Shown piece after piece: positions 52,138 through 59,543 of a stretch of DNA of 64,000 nt (position 1 is the first letter of the stretch; each line of letters opens with the position of its first letter). The notes under the pieces were generated by a model. It worked only from the letters and a program-made list of their open reading frames with translations. It was not told where the DNA came from and searched no databases. The stretch comes from Rhodosalinus halophilus (GTDB lineage: Bacteria; Pseudomonadota; Alphaproteobacteria; Rhodobacterales; Rhodobacteraceae), in assembly GCF_003298775.1 (NCBI RefSeq), contig NZ_QNTQ01000020.1, forward strand, positions 21,632-85,631. Reading direction: 5' to 3'. The translations under genes and the position numbers were made by a program.

Positions 52138-52163
52138 GGAACCGCTTGCTCAGGACAGCCGTT
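52138..52163 (+). promoter_or_regulatory. EcfG (general stress sigma factor)-like promoter
   Basis: GGAAC at 52138-52142 and CGTT at 52160-52163 are separated by exactly 17 bp, matching the GGAAC-N16/17-CGTT promoter used by EcfG-type sigma factors of alphaproteobacteria. Transcription would begin near 52170, leaving a 5' leader of about 30 bases before the ATG at 52202. Not tested, and not all Rhodobacterales have EcfG. Confidence 0.65.
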
Positions 52164-52201
52164 CCCGCCCTAGCCAAGGGACTGCTGAAAGGAGTTGCAT
52201 C

Positions 52202-52414
52202 ATGGCCGAGCGCAAGCGATCAAAGGACAAGAGCCGCGATACCGACGAGCTGCCGATCGCCGAAGGTGAAGTATCGCAGCAGGGCCGGGCGCAGGGCCGT
52301 CTCGCCCGAAAGCTCGGGACGCGCGACGAGGAGAAACGCGCCACCGAGCGGCCCGCCGGCGCGACGCGCGTGCGCGGCGAGGACAAGAACGATAGTGGAG
52401 AACATTCCAAATGA
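52202..52414 (+). CDS. Small hydrophilic, probably disordered protein
   Basis: A 70-residue, highly charged protein (MAERKRSKDKSRDTDELPI, GRAQGRLARKLGTRDEEK, GEDKNDSGEHSK) with almost no hydrophobic residues and no cysteine, thus intrinsically disordered. AAGGAG is seven bases upstream of the ATG. No family recognised, although short hydrophilic proteins are typical of stress regulons. Stop overlaps the next gene's ATG (ATGA), so the two are cotranslated behind the EcfG-like promoter. Confidence 0.75.
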   Translation: MAERKRSKDKSRDTDELPIAEGEVSQQGRAQGRLARKLGTRDEEKRATERPAGATRVRGEDKNDSGEHSK

Positions 52415-52863
52415 GCGTGTTGACCAACGGCACCTGGGTTCTGGTTGCGGACGGGGAAAAGGCCCTGTTCCTGCGCAATCTGACGGACGAGCAGGATCCC
52501 AACCTGGAAGTTGTCCGTCAGGAGGCGCAGGAGAATCCGCCGACCCGAGAGCAGGGCACCGACAGGGCAGGCCGGATGCAGGACACCGGCGTCCAGCAGC
52601 TCTCCGCGATGGAGGAGACCGACTGGCACCGGCTCGAGGAAGAGCGCTTCGCCGACGATCTGGCCGACCTGCTCTACAAGATGGCGCATGAGCACAAGTT
52701 CGAGCGCATCGTGCTCTGCGCGCCGCCCCGGGTGCTGGGGGAGCTGCGTCAGAAGATGCACAAGGAAGTCGAAAGCCGCGTGGTGGGCGAAGTCGCCAAG
52801 GAGTTGACGAAGCACCCGCGCGACGAGATCGAAAACATACTTTCCAAGGAACTCGACGGGTAA
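52411..52863 (+). CDS. Host attachment family protein (PF10116)
   Basis: A 150-residue member of the family labelled protein required for attachment to host cells, first named in Agrobacterium. Features: TWVLVADGEKALFLRN at the start, an acidic middle (EAQENPPTREQGTDRAGRMQ), then EEERFADDLADLLYKMAHEH and IVLCAPPRVLGELRQKMHKEV with the C-terminal DEIENILSKEL. The fold is similar to the eRF1/baeRF domain superfamily, where ribosome- or stress-linked roles have been proposed for other members. Second gene of the EcfG-like operon, suggesting a stress-response rather than a host role. Confidence 0.85.
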   Translation: MSVLTNGTWVLVADGEKALFLRNLTDEQDPNLEVVRQEAQENPPTREQGTDRAGRMQDTGVQQLSAMEETDWHRLEEERFADDLADLLYKMAHEHKFERIVLCAPPRVLGELRQKMHKEVESRVVGEVAKELTKHPRDEIENILSKELDG

Positions 52864-52963
52864 ATCCGCCCGGGCGGCGCCGCTGGCCCGCCGGTCGGCG
52901 CCAGGGCGGATACGCCGCGCCGCGACACCACGGGCCGGGCGCGTCGAGTGACCCGGACGCATA

Positions 52964-52990
52964 GGGCCGGCCGCTTGACGCGGCCGGCCC
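52964..52990. terminator. Strong hairpin between convergent genes
   Basis: Perfect 11-bp stem GGGCCGGCCGC/GCGGCCGGCCC with loop TTGAC, between the host-attachment gene (+) and the fasciclin-RTX gene (-). No poly-T tract; plausible as a bidirectional terminator. Confidence 0.5.
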
Positions 52991-53018
52991 GGCATTGTGC
53001 GCGGCGCGCTCCGTATCG

Positions 53019-55409
53019 TCAGACGAAGGTGAAATCCTCCAGCGTCAAATCCTCGGCCGCGACGCCCTCGACGAGGATCCGGTGGCCCTCATAGGTCATC
53101 AGCGCGCCGTCGTCGGTGTCGGTGATGCTCAGCGCCTCGACGAAGCCTTCGAGGCCCGAGCCGGGCGCGTTTTCGACCCCGATCATCACGAAGCGATCGA
53201 CGCCGTCCTCGAAATTCTCGATGACGTCCTCGTCGCTCGCGTTGAAGTCCCGGAAGACGAAGACATCGGCGCCGGCGCCCCCGTCGATCGTGTCGTCGCC
53301 GTCGCCGGCGTTGATCCGGTCGTCGCCCGCGCCGCCGAGGATCGAGTCGTCGCCGCCGCCGCCGGCCAGGAAATCGTTGCCGTCGCCCCCTTCGACCGTG
53401 TCGTCGCCGAAGCCCGCGCCGATGGTGTCGTCGCCGGTGCCGCCATCGATCGTGTCCTCGCCCGAGCCGCCGCCGATCGAATCATCGCCGTCACCGCCGG
53501 AGACCAGGTCGTCGTGGAACGAGGCGCCCATCGTGTCCGAACCGGCGCCGCCTTCCAGCGTGTCGTCGTCGCTGCCTGCGTTCACGACATCGTCGCCGTC
53601 GCCGCCGCGCACGAGATCCTCGTCCGCGCCGCCGCCGATGAAGTCGTCGCCCGCGCCGCCGTCGATGGTGTCGTCGCCCGCGCCGCCGCCGAAGGTGTCG
53701 TCGCCCAGCCCGCCGGAGAGGCTGTCGTCGCCGTTCATGCCGGCGATGTGGTCGTCGCCCTCGCCGCCGTCGACGTGATCGTTTCCGGCGCCTGCGGTCA
53801 CGGTGTCCGCGCCACCGTTGGCGTCGATCAGGTCGTCGCCGTCGCCTGTCGCGAGTTCCTCGGCGATATCGGTGCCGATGAGGATTTCCCCGACCGCGTC
53901 ATCCCCGAGATAGGGCAGGTCGAAGGGCAGCAGCACCCCGTCGAGCACATGCGCGATGCCGTTTGAAGCCTGGATGTCGAGCGCGGCGAGCGCCGGGTCG
54001 CCGAGCGCCGGCTCCGCGTCTCCCAGGGTGGCGCCGTTCACGTCGAGCGTGCCGCCCTGCAGCGTGACGATCCCGTCGGCCGCCAGAACCTGCTCGGACT
54101 GCAGCGACTCCGGCGCGACGTGATAGGTCAGGATGTCGGCAAGCAGCGGCACCGGCCCGCCCGCGCCGCCGAGCAGTGTGAGCGCGTCGACGATGTAGCC
54201 CAGCGCGCCTTCCTCGTCGTCGCCGCTGTAGCCCAGATCCTGCGCCAGCCCGACGAAGGCGGCGTCGTCCGGCGCGAAGACGGTGAGATCCGCGTCCGGG
54301 TCGTCGAGCGCGGCGGTCAGGCCCGCCGTCTGCACCGCAGCGAGCAGGATGTCGAAGTCGGAACCGTCGTCGTCGAATCCCGCGCCGCTCGCGGCCACGA
54401 TCCCGGCGAGGCTGGGGGCGTCGTTGCCCGGCAGATCGTCGGGAAGGAGCACGCCATCGACGACATGCACGACGCCGTTGCCGGCCGCGACATCCGCGGT
54501 GCTGACCGCCGGGTCGATCAGGTCCGGTTCGCCGTCCTCGAGCACCGGCAGATCGGGGGTGATCGTGTCGCCGTTGAGCATCGTGAGCGTGTCGCGCGCG
54601 GCGATGTCCGCTGCCGCCTGCTGTCCGCCGGTGACGTGATAGAGGATCACGTCGTTGAGCGTCTCCGCGCCGAGCGTCGTGGCCAGGAAGGTCATCACCG
54701 CCCCCTCGTCGGCGGTGTCGCCGCCGAAGCCCAGATCGGCCGCCAGCTGGCCGAAGGCCGCGTCGGTCGGCGCGAAGACGGTGAGGCTCTGCGCTGGGTC
54801 GGAGAGCGTCCCGACGAGGTCGCTGCCCGCGATGTTCGCGTCGACGAACTGCAGCGCCCCCACGAGAATGTCGAAGTCGTCGCTGCCCAGGGCGATCTCG
54901 CCGATCGTCGGCGACTCGATCTGCGGCAGATCGGATGGCAGCAACACGCCGTCGATCGCGTGAACCACGCCGTTGTCGGCGCTGATGTCCGCCGTGACGA
55001 CGAGGGGGTCGAGAAGATCGGGCTCGCCGTCGACGAGCGAGGGCAGATCGGGCTGGATCTCGGCGCCGTTGAGCGTCGCGAGGCTGTCGAGGCCGGAGAT
55101 GTCCCCGGCAGTCTGCACGCCCCCGACGACGTGGTAAAGGATCACGTCGCTGAGCGTCTGCGCGCCGAGAGTCGTCGCGAGATAGCTCGTGACCGCCGCC
55201 TCGTCGCTTGCGTCGCCGGCGAAACCGAGCGCGGTGGCGAGCGTGCCGAAGGCCGCGTCCACCGGCGCGAAGACGGTGAGGTTTTGGTCGGGATCCGACA
55301 GCGTTCCCAGAAGGGCGCTGTCGGGCAGTTCGCTGTCCACGAAACTGAGCGCGTCAACCAGAATGTCGAAGTTGTCGTCGCCAGCGGCGATTTCGGCAAT
55401 GGTCGGCAT
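53019..55409 (-). CDS. Fasciclin-domain RTX calcium-binding secreted protein
   Basis: A 796-residue acidic protein. Three fasciclin (FAS1) domains occupy about residues 1-150, 165-330 and 340-490, each with the LTVFAPxDAAF H1 motif and the NGVVHxxDGVLLP H2-like end (the third shows NGIAHVLDGVLLP). Residues 500-720 are RTX calcium-binding repeats (GGxGDDxxxGG-type nonapeptides), followed by FVFRDFN and a C-terminal region ending in EDLTLEDFTFV, the usual uncleaved type I secretion signal. There is no N-terminal signal peptide, consistent with a T1SS substrate. FAS1 domains mediate adhesion; the protein is probably a calcium-folded surface or matrix adhesin. No T1SS genes are in the window. Confidence 0.93.
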   Translation of the reverse strand: MPTIAEIAAGDDNFDILVDALSFVDSELPDSALLGTLSDPDQNLTVFAPVDAAFGTLATALGFAGDASDEAAVTSYLATTLGAQTLSDVILYHVVGGVQTAGDISGLDSLATLNGAEIQPDLPSLVDGEPDLLDPLVVTADISADNGVVHAIDGVLLPSDLPQIESPTIGEIALGSDDFDILVGALQFVDANIAGSDLVGTLSDPAQSLTVFAPTDAAFGQLAADLGFGGDTADEGAVMTFLATTLGAETLNDVILYHVTGGQQAAADIAARDTLTMLNGDTITPDLPVLEDGEPDLIDPAVSTADVAAGNGVVHVVDGVLLPDDLPGNDAPSLAGIVAASGAGFDDDGSDFDILLAAVQTAGLTAALDDPDADLTVFAPDDAAFVGLAQDLGYSGDDEEGALGYIVDALTLLGGAGGPVPLLADILTYHVAPESLQSEQVLAADGIVTLQGGTLDVNGATLGDAEPALGDPALAALDIQASNGIAHVLDGVLLPFDLPYLGDDAVGEILIGTDIAEELATGDGDDLIDANGGADTVTAGAGNDHVDGGEGDDHIAGMNGDDSLSGGLGDDTFGGGAGDDTIDGGAGDDFIGGGADEDLVRGGDGDDVVNAGSDDDTLEGGAGSDTMGASFHDDLVSGGDGDDSIGGGSGEDTIDGGTGDDTIGAGFGDDTVEGGDGNDFLAGGGGDDSILGGAGDDRINAGDGDDTIDGGAGADVFVFRDFNASDEDVIENFEDGVDRFVMIGVENAPGSGLEGFVEALSITDTDDGALMTYEGHRILVEGVAAEDLTLEDFTFV

Positions 55410-55558
55410 ATTTCCCTCCTGTCGAACCAGAGCGGGAGAATGTGCCGGCCGTTGCGTAAGCCCACTGGCCTGACGCGTTCGTGATGCCGTGTGAGTCGGG
55501 GCTTCGGGCGAGCGGCAGGATGCGGGTGACCGGGGCGCCGGCGCCGGGTGCGGAAGGC

Positions 55559-56392
55559 TCAGCCGGCGGTCGCCGAGGCGGTGATGCCGGGCGCTGCGCC
55601 GGCGAGGGTCGCCGTGCCCGGCCGCGGCGTGACGATCAGGCGCGGCGGGTCGTCCAGCCGGATCACGTCGAGGCGGCAGCGATAGACCGGCTCGAGCACG
55701 GCGGAGCGCAGCACCTCCTCCGACGGGCCGGCGGCCACCGCGCGGCCTTCGTCCAGCAGCACGACGCGGTCGGCGATCGTCGCGGTCAGCGAGAGGTCGT
55801 GCATGACCGCGATCACGCCGCCGCCCGCGCGCGCGTAGTCGCGGGCGAGGTCCATCACCTGCAGCTGATGGGCCACGTCGAGGCTCGCCACCGGCTCATC
55901 GAGAAACAGCCAGCGCGGACCCTCCGGCCCCTCGGGCTCCCAGACCTGCGCCAATACGCGTGCCAGCTGCGCGCGCGCCTGTTCGCCGCCCGAGAGCTCC
56001 TGGTAGAGCCGCGCGGCGTGGCCCTCGAGATCCACCCGCCGCAGGGCTGCGCCCGCGCGCGCATCGGCGGCGTCGCCGCTCTGACCGCCCGCTTCGGCGC
56101 CAAGGCGCACCACCTCGAGCACCGTGAAGGGGAAGGCCAGGCCGGCGAACTGGGCCATCACCCCGCGCCGGCGGGCTAGTTCCCACGGCCGCAGGCCGCG
56201 CGGGTCCGTGCCGTCCAGCGAGAGGCGCCCCTCGGCGGCGATCTCGCCGGTGAGCGCGCGCATCAGCGTCGTCTTGCCCGAGCCGTTCGGCCCGACGATC
56301 ACCGTGACCTCGCCGGGGTGCGCCAGGAAGTCGAGGCCGTCGAGAATCGTGCGGCGGCCGAGGCGGACGGTCAGGTCGCGGGCTTCGAGCAT
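55559..56392 (-). CDS. hmuV: Heme ABC transporter ATP-binding protein HmuV
   Basis: A 277-residue ABC ATPase: Walker A GPNGSGKTT, Q-loop MAQF, signature LSGGEQARAQLARVL, Walker B WLFLDEPVAS and HDLSLTA switch His. Drives import of heme across the inner membrane with HmuU and HmuT. ATG at 56392 has GAGAGG ahead; upstream in-frame codons are discarded. It ends the hmuS-hmuT-hmuU-hmuV operon. Confidence 0.95.
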   Translation of the reverse strand: MLEARDLTVRLGRRTILDGLDFLAHPGEVTVIVGPNGSGKTTLMRALTGEIAAEGRLSLDGTDPRGLRPWELARRRGVMAQFAGLAFPFTVLEVVRLGAEAGGQSGDAADARAGAALRRVDLEGHAARLYQELSGGEQARAQLARVLAQVWEPEGPEGPRWLFLDEPVASLDVAHQLQVMDLARDYARAGGGVIAVMHDLSLTATIADRVVLLDEGRAVAAGPSEEVLRSAVLEPVYRCRLDVIRLDDPPRLIVTPRPGTATLAGAAPGITASATAG

Positions 56393-56400
56393 GGCGCCTC

Positions 56401-57471
56401 TCACAGGTCGAGCACGCCGCGGCGGCGCAGAAGGATCCACAGGAAGACCGGCGCCCCGAGCAGCGCGGTCACGATGCCGATGGGAAGCTCGGCGGGCGCG
56501 ATGACGCTGCGCGAGAGGATGTCGGCCCCCACGAGCAGGCTTGCGCCGAGGAGCGCGGCATTGGGCAGAAGGAATCGATGATCCGGCCCCGTCGCCAGGC
56601 GCAGCAGATGCGGCACCACGATCCCCACGAAACCGATCCCTCCCGAGACCGCGACCGCCGCGCCGGTGGCCCCGGCGACCGCCAGGATCGCGAGGTTCTT
56701 CATCCGCTGCACGGCGATTCCCATGTGCGCCGCCGCCGCCTCGCCCAGAGCGAGCCCGTTGAGCCCGCGCGCGAGCCAGAGCGTGCCGGCCATCGCCGTC
56801 AGCATGATCGGCCCGGCCACGGCGAGCTTCGTCCAGGACGCGCCGGCGAGCGAGCCCAGGCCCCAGAAGGTCAGATCGCGCAGCTGCTGGTCGTCGGCGA
56901 CATAGACGAGCAGGCCGGTCGCCGCCCCCGCCAGCGCGCCCAGCGCGATGCCGGCCAGCAGCATGGTCGCCACCGAGGTGCGGCCGGCCCGCGTGGAGAC
57001 GCGGTAGAGGATCAGCGTCGCCGCCCAGCCGCCGAGGAAGGCGGCGATCGGCACGGTGTAGGTGCCGGTGAGCGCGGCCAGCGAGGCGGGCAGGAAGCCG
57101 CCCAGCACGATCGCCGTCACGGCGCCCAGCCCCGCGCCGGCGCCCACGCCCACGAGGCCCGGATCGGCCAGAGGATTGCGGAAGAGGCCCTGCATCACCG
57201 CGCCCGAGACCGCGAGCGCCGCGCCGACCAGCAGCCCGGTGGCCAGCCGGGGCAGGCGGATGTCCATCAACACCACCTGCTGGTGCAGCGTCAGCGGCTC
57301 GCCCCGCGCAAGCCGCCCCAGCGCCTCGGCGAGCGAAACCTCTGCCGCGCCGGTGGCGAGCGAGGCCCAGGCGGCGACGAGCGTCAGCACCATGAGCCCG
57401 AGGGTGGTGCGCCGCGCGCGCTGCCTGCGGTCGCCCGCCGTGGGCGCGGCCGCCTCGGCGATTGCCACCAT
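56401..57471 (-). CDS. hmuU: Heme ABC transporter permease HmuU (FecCD family)
   Basis: A 356-residue FecCD/BtuC-type permease with about ten helices. Motifs: MDIRLPRLATGLLVGAALAVSGAVMQGLFRNPLADPGLVGVGAGAGLG, TSVATMLLAGIALGALAGA, and the cytoplasmic GFVGIVVPHLLRLATGPDHR and PAELPIGIVTALLGAPVFLWIL that contact the ATPase. Sits 3 bp after hmuT and 8 bp before hmuV. Confidence 0.95.
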   Translation of the reverse strand: MVAIAEAAAPTAGDRRQRARRTTLGLMVLTLVAAWASLATGAAEVSLAEALGRLARGEPLTLHQQVVLMDIRLPRLATGLLVGAALAVSGAVMQGLFRNPLADPGLVGVGAGAGLGAVTAIVLGGFLPASLAALTGTYTVPIAAFLGGWAATLILYRVSTRAGRTSVATMLLAGIALGALAGAATGLLVYVADDQQLRDLTFWGLGSLAGASWTKLAVAGPIMLTAMAGTLWLARGLNGLALGEAAAAHMGIAVQRMKNLAILAVAGATGAAVAVSGGIGFVGIVVPHLLRLATGPDHRFLLPNAALLGASLLVGADILSRSVIAPAELPIGIVTALLGAPVFLWILLRRRGVLDL

Positions 57472-57474
57472 GCC

Positions 57475-58314
57475 TCAGCCCTCGCCCGGATAGAGCGCGC
57501 GATGCAGGTCGGCGACCGCCTGCGCCGTGCGCGGGCCGAAGCCCAGCAGGTAGAGGCCGTTCATCTCGACCAGCCGCCCGTCGCGCCCCGCGGGCGTGGC
57601 CGCCAGCGCCGGGTGGCTCAGAACGCCGCTGCCGCCGTGGCCCTCGGCGCGGCCTTCCATCATCAGCACCACGTCGGGCGCGGCGGCCAGCACCGCCTCG
57701 TCGGTGAGCGGCTTGTAGCCGGTAAAGCCCGTGACGGCGTTCGCGCCGCCGGCGAGGCGGATCATCGCGTCGGCGGCCGTCTCCGTGCCCGAGGCGAGCA
57801 GCCGGCCGCCCTCGGCCGAGAGCAGGAAGAGCACGCGCGCGGGCCGCTCGACCCCGGCGGAGCGTTCCTCGATCGCGGCGATCTCGGCCTGCACCTCGGC
57901 GGCGAGGTCGGCCGCGCGTTCCTCGAGCCCCAGCGCCGCGCCCACGGCCTCGATCTTGGCGGCGACGCCCGCGGCGTCGGTCGCGTCGGGGATCGTGACG
58001 AAGGGGATCTCCGCAGCCTCGAGGATGCGCACCGTCTCGGGCGGGCCCGCGCCTTCCTCGGCCAGGATCAGGTCCGGGGCCACGGAGAGCACGCCCTCGG
58101 GGGACAGGCGGCGGACATAGCCCACATCGGGCAAGTCCTCCACCTCCGGCGGCCAGGTGGAGGTGGTGTCCCGCGCCACGACGCGGTCGCCCGCGCCGAG
58201 CGCGAAGACCGTCTCGGTCACCGCGCCGCCGACCGAGAGCACGCGTTGCGCGGGCTCCGCCGCGAGCGGCGCGGCGAGAAGGGCGGCCAGCGCCGCCAGC
58301 CGCAGCGCCCTCAT
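57475..58314 (-). CDS. hmuT: Heme ABC transporter substrate-binding protein HmuT
   Basis: A 279-residue periplasmic heme-binding protein. A signal peptide (MRALRLAALAALLAAPLAA) is followed by two lobes of the class-III fold: RVLSVGGAVTETVFALGAGDRVVARDTTSTWP, LPDVGYVRRLSPEGVLSVAPDLIL and a long connecting helix (AAKIEAVGAALGLEERAADLAAEV). The heme-ligand Tyr is probably in the DVGYVRR segment. ATGA overlap with hmuS upstream. Confidence 0.93.
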   Translation of the reverse strand: MRALRLAALAALLAAPLAAEPAQRVLSVGGAVTETVFALGAGDRVVARDTTSTWPPEVEDLPDVGYVRRLSPEGVLSVAPDLILAEEGAGPPETVRILEAAEIPFVTIPDATDAAGVAAKIEAVGAALGLEERAADLAAEVQAEIAAIEERSAGVERPARVLFLLSAEGGRLLASGTETAADAMIRLAGGANAVTGFTGYKPLTDEAVLAAAPDVVLMMEGRAEGHGGSGVLSHPALAATPAGRDGRLVEMNGLYLLGFGPRTAQAVADLHRALYPGEG

Positions 58315-59363
58315 GCCTGCACCTCGGCGGCCGCGCCGGCGGGCAGCTCCGCGACCATCGCGTTCCAGGCCACCGGCTCCGCCTCCTTCCGCTTGCCGAA
58401 GCACTGCAGGATCAGGCGGCCCTCGGCGTCGAAGGCCTCGACCGAGATCGCCGGGCCGCGCTGCGTCGGTTTCCAGACGCGCCAGACCTCGGCGATGTGG
58501 TCCGCGCGCAGATGCAGGTTGAAGCGGGGGTCCAGCACGTTCTGCCAGGGGCCCATCGGCTTGATCGTCTCGACGGGGCCTGCGTGGATCTGGATGCAGC
58601 CCGCGTTGCCGACGAAGAGCATGATCTCGATGCCCTGGGCCGCCGCGCCCTCCAGCATGGCCGAGACCGCCTCGGGCGCCAGCGGCTCGGCGTAGGGGCT
58701 GCCTGCGCCGCGGTAGGCGCCCAGGCGGTTCATCTTGAGCTTCGAGACGAGGCGCAGGAACTGGTGGGTGTCGGTCATCCGCTCCCACTCCCTGCGCAGC
58801 ACCTCCATCTTGTCCTCGCGCAGCTTCGCGCCCTCGGGCGGGGTGCGGGGGGCTGCGTCGAAGGCGCGGCTCTCGTCGCCGGTGGCGAGCGCCGCGACCA
58901 GTTTCTCGAAGGCGGCGACATCGGAGGCGGGCTTGAGGTGCACCTTGTGCACCGCGTCGCCCGCGGCGTCGAAGACCTGAAGGCTGCGCTTCACGCCCTT
59001 GTCGGTCTCCTCGACCACGGCGAAGGCCTGCGCCCAGTGCTTGGGGAACATGCGCAGGTCGATCTCGGGGCCCAGAACCATCGTGGCGTGCTCGCCGCCG
59101 TGATACTCCTCGTAGCGCCCGATCCGCTCGTGGACTGCGCTTTCGTTCCGCGTGAGCGCCATCACCTCGCCCAGCGTCGAGACCGGGGGAATCAGATCGT
59201 TGGGATGCGCCTTGAGCCGCGTGGCCGTGTGGCCGACCTCGGCGGCGACCAGCGCGCCCTCGGGCACGCCGAGCTGGGCTGCAAGGTCGCGGGCGCGCAA
59301 TTCGGGGCGGTCGGCACGGGCCTGACGGATGGCGTCGGGCGAGGGGGCGGCGGCTGATGTCAT
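58311..59363 (-). CDS. hmuS: Hemin-degrading/heme trafficking factor HmuS
   Basis: A 350-residue HemS/HmuS-family protein that binds imported heme in the cytoplasm and passes it to degradation or use. Two related halves appear: EIDLRMFPKHWAQAFAV (residues 105-120) and FNLHLRADHIAEVWRVWKPT (about 275-295), with the likely proximal His in TDTHQFL. First gene of the minus-strand heme operon, which diverges from hmuR. ATG follows AGGAGATCAGGG. Confidence 0.94.
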   Translation of the reverse strand: MTSAAAPSPDAIRQARADRPELRARDLAAQLGVPEGALVAAEVGHTATRLKAHPNDLIPPVSTLGEVMALTRNESAVHERIGRYEEYHGGEHATMVLGPEIDLRMFPKHWAQAFAVVEETDKGVKRSLQVFDAAGDAVHKVHLKPASDVAAFEKLVAALATGDESRAFDAAPRTPPEGAKLREDKMEVLRREWERMTDTHQFLRLVSKLKMNRLGAYRGAGSPYAEPLAPEAVSAMLEGAAAQGIEIMLFVGNAGCIQIHAGPVETIKPMGPWQNVLDPRFNLHLRADHIAEVWRVWKPTQRGPAISVEAFDAEGRLILQCFGKRKEAEPVAWNAMVAELPAGAAAEVQA

Positions 59364-59458
59364 CCCTGATCTCCTGTCGAAAACGCGCCGGACAGAGCGT
59401 CCGTGCCGGCGGCGAAAGATACTTGACTGTTTCGCTTATGATTCTTAAAGCTGCATAC

Positions 59459-59475
59459 CTGACATATCAAGTCAG
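59459..59475. promoter_or_regulatory. TGA-N9-TCA iron-box-like palindrome in the hmuS/hmuR control region
   Basis: CTGAC-ATATCAA-GTCAG: an inverted repeat that contains TGA-N9-TCA, the core of the iron-responsive (RirA/iron-Rhodo) boxes described in Rhizobiales and Rhodobacterales. It lies in the AT-rich centre of the 180-bp region between hmuS and hmuR, so it could repress both under iron sufficiency. An adjacent TTGACT at 59423-59428 is a plausible -35. Confidence 0.6.
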
Positions 59476-59543
59476 AAATCAGGATCACGGTCACGCCAGC
59501 CCCTCGCCAGCCGGACCGGCAGCCAACGGAGAAAGCGGGAAGC

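Noticed and set aside
53280..53860. Apparent tandem DNA repeat (gtcgtcgcc units)
   Set aside because: This is the codon-level echo of RTX nonapeptide repeats in the fasciclin-RTX gene, not a satellite or CRISPR array.
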